From an uncultured Alphaproteobacteria bacterium (GTDB lineage Bacteria; Pseudomonadota; Alphaproteobacteria; CASFRQ01; SAAU01), in NCBI GenBank assembly GCA_949296785.1, contig CASFRQ010000176.1, positions 1 through 8,040 of the forward strand: a DNA stretch of 8,040 nucleotides. Direction: 5' to 3'. A model generated the notes under the pieces. The model saw only the letters and a program-made list of their open reading frames with translations, was not told the origin of the DNA and ran no database searches. This document shows positions 5,605 through 8,040 of this stretch, one piece after another; the stretch's first letter is position 1; every line of letters starts with the position of its first letter. A program made the position numbers and the translations under genes.

Positions 5605-8040
5605 TCAATCTTCTTTTCCGTAGTCCACCGATCCGTCAGCGGCAAACTGATGGTTCAGGGTGATTTTATACACATCAGCCTGTTTCTGTTCCTCTGCCTG
5701 CATTTCCGTAATACCCAGACCGTAGTATTTTTCAAAAAAGGCTTTCAGTTTTTCAATCACGCTCAGCTTTTTCTGTGCCCGGTTGCCGCCGCCGAAGCGG
5801 GATACCGGAGGCATCAGTTTATCAATTTCCGTGCCGGTGGTTTTCAAAACCCCGTCCCGGAAGGCGTTGGCAATAAACTTGCCGGTTTCTTCCGGTTTCA
5901 GCTTTTCCGAGGCAATAATTCCGTCAAGATCCCGCTTTTCCTGCTCCAAAACAAACCGGCGCCAATCGGTAATCACCTGCGTGTCCACATTCACGCTGTT
6001 AACAAAGGCTTCTATCAGTTCCTTTTTGCTGCGAAGCTGCGTACTGGAATCCACCGCTTTGCGAATAGAAGTGAGAATCTCCTTATCCTCGCAGTTACCC
6101 TCATGATATTTCTCCACAAGCATCAGGATATAGTCGATATTGATTTCCACCTGCTTGATAAGTTCAATCTCAAATTCGATATCGTCTGTAATATCTTCTT
6201 TTTCCGCATCACCCCTTCTGCGGTACTTATCGTATAGATCAAGGTAGATACTTTGATAATCCTGCCAATCCCTTACGGCAATGGCATCCGCCTCCGCAAA
6301 CTGATCAAAGGAAGAAAGGATATTGCGCACGGACAGAATAGAGCCGAACAGTCTGATGAAATCTTTTTCTGCCTGTTCTCCGATAATCGGTTCACCCAGG
6401 GGATAGGTGCTTTCCAGCTTTTCCAGTAATTCGATATAGCCGGGGTGATATTTCCCGTTATTATCCTCGTACCCGTTCCAGTAGTCGTTAAAACTTTTCA
6501 AAAGCACAATACCGCCGGCATTTTTATCACCGAACAGGGCGATGGCGTCATCGGTGGCTTTCTGCAAATCCCTAAAACAAACAATGTTACCGAAGGTCTT
6601 TACCGAGTTTAAAATACGGTTGGTTCGGGAATAAGCCTGAATCAACCCGTGCATTTTTAAGTTTTTATCTACCCACAAAGTATTCAGCGTCGTGGCATCA
6701 AATCCGGTCAAAAACATATTGACTACCACCAGCAAATCCACTTCCCTGTTTTTTACCCGCAGGGACAAATCTTTGTAATAATTTTGAAACTTGTCGGAAG
6801 AAGTATCATAGTTGGTGTTGAATGTTTCGTTATAGTCCCGAATCGCACTTTCCAGAAAATCCCGCGAGGTTCGGTCAAGAATATCGGTATCAAAACCTTC
6901 CTCCGGCAAAACATCTTCGGGATCATCCTCATTGGCTGCATAGCTGAAAATTGTGGCGACGGTCAGTTGCCGTTGGGTTTTCTGAATCTGACGTTTCAGT
7001 TCTGTGTAATATTTCATGGCGGCGGGAATGGAACTCACCGCAAACATGGCATTAAAGCCCGCCACCCGTTTGCCTTTCAAAGAATAAAAACTGTTGCGCT
7101 TTGTTTTTTGGTCGAAATGTTCCAATATATACCGGACAACTTCCCGAATCCGCTCCGGCGCTCCCATCGCCTTTTCGATATCAATGGCAGAAACAGCTTT
7201 GTCCTTAATGCCCTCTTTTTCCCTGACCGTGTTCACGTAATCGATACGGAAGGGCAGCACATTGCCGTCGTTAATTGCATCCACAATGGTATAAGAGTGC
7301 AGCTGATCTCCGAAGGTTTGGGGCGTCGTCAGCAGTTCCATGTGTTTGCCTTTCCCGGCATTGGCGGCAAAAATCGGCGTACCGGTAAATCCGAACAGAT
7401 GATAGTTTTTGAACGCCTTCACAATTTTGGCGTGCATATCTCCGAACTGGCTGCGGTGGCACTCATCAAAAATAATGACACAATGTTTGTTAAAGACCGC
7501 ATGCCCCCTGTTCTTGGAAACAAAATGATCCAGCTTTTGTATGGTGGTGATGATGATTTTATATTGACGGAAACGGCCTTTTTCGTCCTTGTCCTCCAGC
7601 TGCCGTTGCAGGATTTTGGTGGATGCGTTGCTGTCGGCAGCCCCCTTTTCGAAACGGTCGTACTCCTTCATGGTCTGATAGTCCAAATCTTTTCTGTCTA
7701 CCACAAACAAAACCTTGTCCACGTAAGGAAGAGCCGACGCCAGCTGCGCCGTTTTAAAAGAGGTCAGGGTTTTTCCGCTCCCCGTTGTATGCCAGATAAA
7801 ACCGCCGGCATCAATAGTACCGGTTTTTCTGTAGTTGGTAGCAATTTCGATACGATTGAGAATCCGCTCGGTGGCGGCAATCTGATAGGGACGCATCACC
7901 ATCAGAATCTCTTCGGTAGTAAACACACAATAGCGGGTCAGCACATTTAAAATCGTATGTTTGGCAAGAAAGGTTTTGGTAAAGTCGATTAAATCGGCAA
8001 TCACCTTGTTGTTACCGTCTGCCCAAAAAGAGGTAAACTC
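5605..8040 (-). CDS. hsdR: Type I restriction endonuclease subunit R, C-terminal 811 residues (5' end outside window)
   Basis: This is the motor and restriction subunit of a type I restriction-modification complex. It translocates DNA with a superfamily 2 helicase engine and cleaves unmodified DNA. The frame is open to the window edge (first visible residues EFTSFWADGNNK), so no start is present. The GTG at 8004 is internal and is not the start. In fragment numbering: MRPYQ, typical of the motor start, is near residue 49; Walker A WHTTGSGKT is at 83-91; the DECH box (FDECHRSQFG) is at 192-195; TGTP is at 219-222. The TGFD motif lies near 6700-6710, and QAYSRTNRI, the arginine-finger motif, near 6613-6640. 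The helicase core is intact; the N-terminal nuclease domain, about 200-250 residues, lies beyond 8040. A C-terminal assembly region ends at VDYGKED. The gene has moderate GC like the left flank, unlike the SIR2 gene. hsdM and hsdS are not seen and may lie upstream on this strand. Confidence 0.95.
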   Translation of the reverse strand, partial: EFTSFWADGNNKVIADLIDFTKTFLAKHTILNVLTRYCVFTTEEILMVMRPYQIAATERILNRIEIATNYRKTGTIDAGGFIWHTTGSGKTLTSFKTAQLASALPYVDKVLFVVDRKDLDYQTMKEYDRFEKGAADSNASTKILQRQLEDKDEKGRFRQYKIIITTIQKLDHFVSKNRGHAVFNKHCVIIFDECHRSQFGDMHAKIVKAFKNYHLFGFTGTPIFAANAGKGKHMELLTTPQTFGDQLHSYTIVDAINDGNVLPFRIDYVNTVREKEGIKDKAVSAIDIEKAMGAPERIREVVRYILEHFDQKTKRNSFYSLKGKRVAGFNAMFAVSSIPAAMKYYTELKRQIQKTQRQLTVATIFSYAANEDDPEDVLPEEGFDTDILDRTSRDFLESAIRDYNETFNTNYDTSSDKFQNYYKDLSLRVKNREVDLLVVVNMFLTGFDATTLNTLWVDKNLKMHGLIQAYSRTNRILNSVKTFGNIVCFRDLQKATDDAIALFGDKNAGGIVLLKSFNDYWNGYEDNNGKYHPGYIELLEKLESTYPLGEPIIGEQAEKDFIRLFGSILSVRNILSSFDQFAEADAIAVRDWQDYQSIYLDLYDKYRRRGDAEKEDITDDIEFEIELIKQVEINIDYILMLVEKYHEGNCEDKEILTSIRKAVDSSTQLRSKKELIEAFVNSVNVDTQVITDWRRFVLEQEKRDLDGIIASEKLKPEETGKFIANAFRDGVLKTTGTEIDKLMPPVSRFGGGNRAQKKLSVIEKLKAFFEKYYGLGITEMQAEEQKQADVYKITLNHQFAADGSVDYGKED

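Noticed and set aside
2801..5610. Eight-base direct repeat CTTCAATC at 2801-2808 and 5603-5610 flanking the SIR2 gene, as an insertion target duplication
   Set aside because: Eight bases is too short over the distance searched to exclude chance, and no inverted ends or transposase accompany it.
5560..6237. Plus-strand open frame of 225 codons over the 3' end of hsdR
   Set aside because: It is antisense to an HsdR frame with clear family sequence; its low-complexity F-rich product has no recognisable domain.
6784..7950. Plus-strand open frame of 388 codons inside hsdR
   Set aside because: Long but antisense to the intact helicase motifs of HsdR, which are unmistakable on the other strand; a codon-bias shadow.
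1..8040. CRISPR array, tRNA, rRNA or insertion sequence
   Set aside because: No regularly spaced repeats, cloverleaf, ribosomal sequence, transposase or terminal inverted repeats were seen on either strand.

Overview
This is a bacterial chromosomal window with two compositional regimes. The flanks (about 1-2630 and 5605-8040) have moderate GC; a sampled 60-base line of the restriction gene is about 48% GC. The middle block (about 2640-5575) is strikingly AT-rich; one sampled line is about 18% GC. The genes have strong Shine-Dalgarno sites and sigma-70-like promoters. One product is a DUF2147 protein with a signal peptide, a family common in Gram-negative-type bacteria. A diderm of intermediate GC, perhaps a spirochaete or a similar lineage, would fit, but the window does not fix the taxon.

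Left part: the first 10 codons of an unidentified minus-strand gene (1-30) have their own promoter and ribosome binding site. Divergent to it, an extended -10 promoter that overlaps an 8+2+8 palindrome drives a CrtI/retinol-saturase-like FAD oxidoreductase (282-1922). A short gap with a 10-bp hairpin separates this from a small exported DUF2147 protein (1985-2476), probably in the same transcript. A GC-rich hairpin at 2541-2564 closes the unit.

Middle part: about 270 bases without a clear gene (2565-2836) lead into a large AT-rich minus-strand gene (2837-5503, 888 aa). I read it as a multidomain anti-phage-type effector. It has an N-terminal SIR2-like NADase domain with the Asn and His signature residues intact, a middle winged-helix region, a PIN-nuclease-like region and a basic low-complexity tail. 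It has its own promoter and ribosome binding site and looks horizontally acquired.

Right part: the C-terminal 811 codons of a type I restriction endonuclease subunit HsdR (5605 to beyond 8040) run on the minus strand just upstream of the SIR2 gene. The two are separated by 101 bases that hold a G-quadruplex-type motif and the SIR2 promoter. Together they form a small defence cluster: restriction of incoming DNA, followed by a probable NAD-depleting, possibly RNA-cleaving, abortive-infection protein. The SIR2/winged-helix/PIN protein is the best candidate in the window for an undescribed system.
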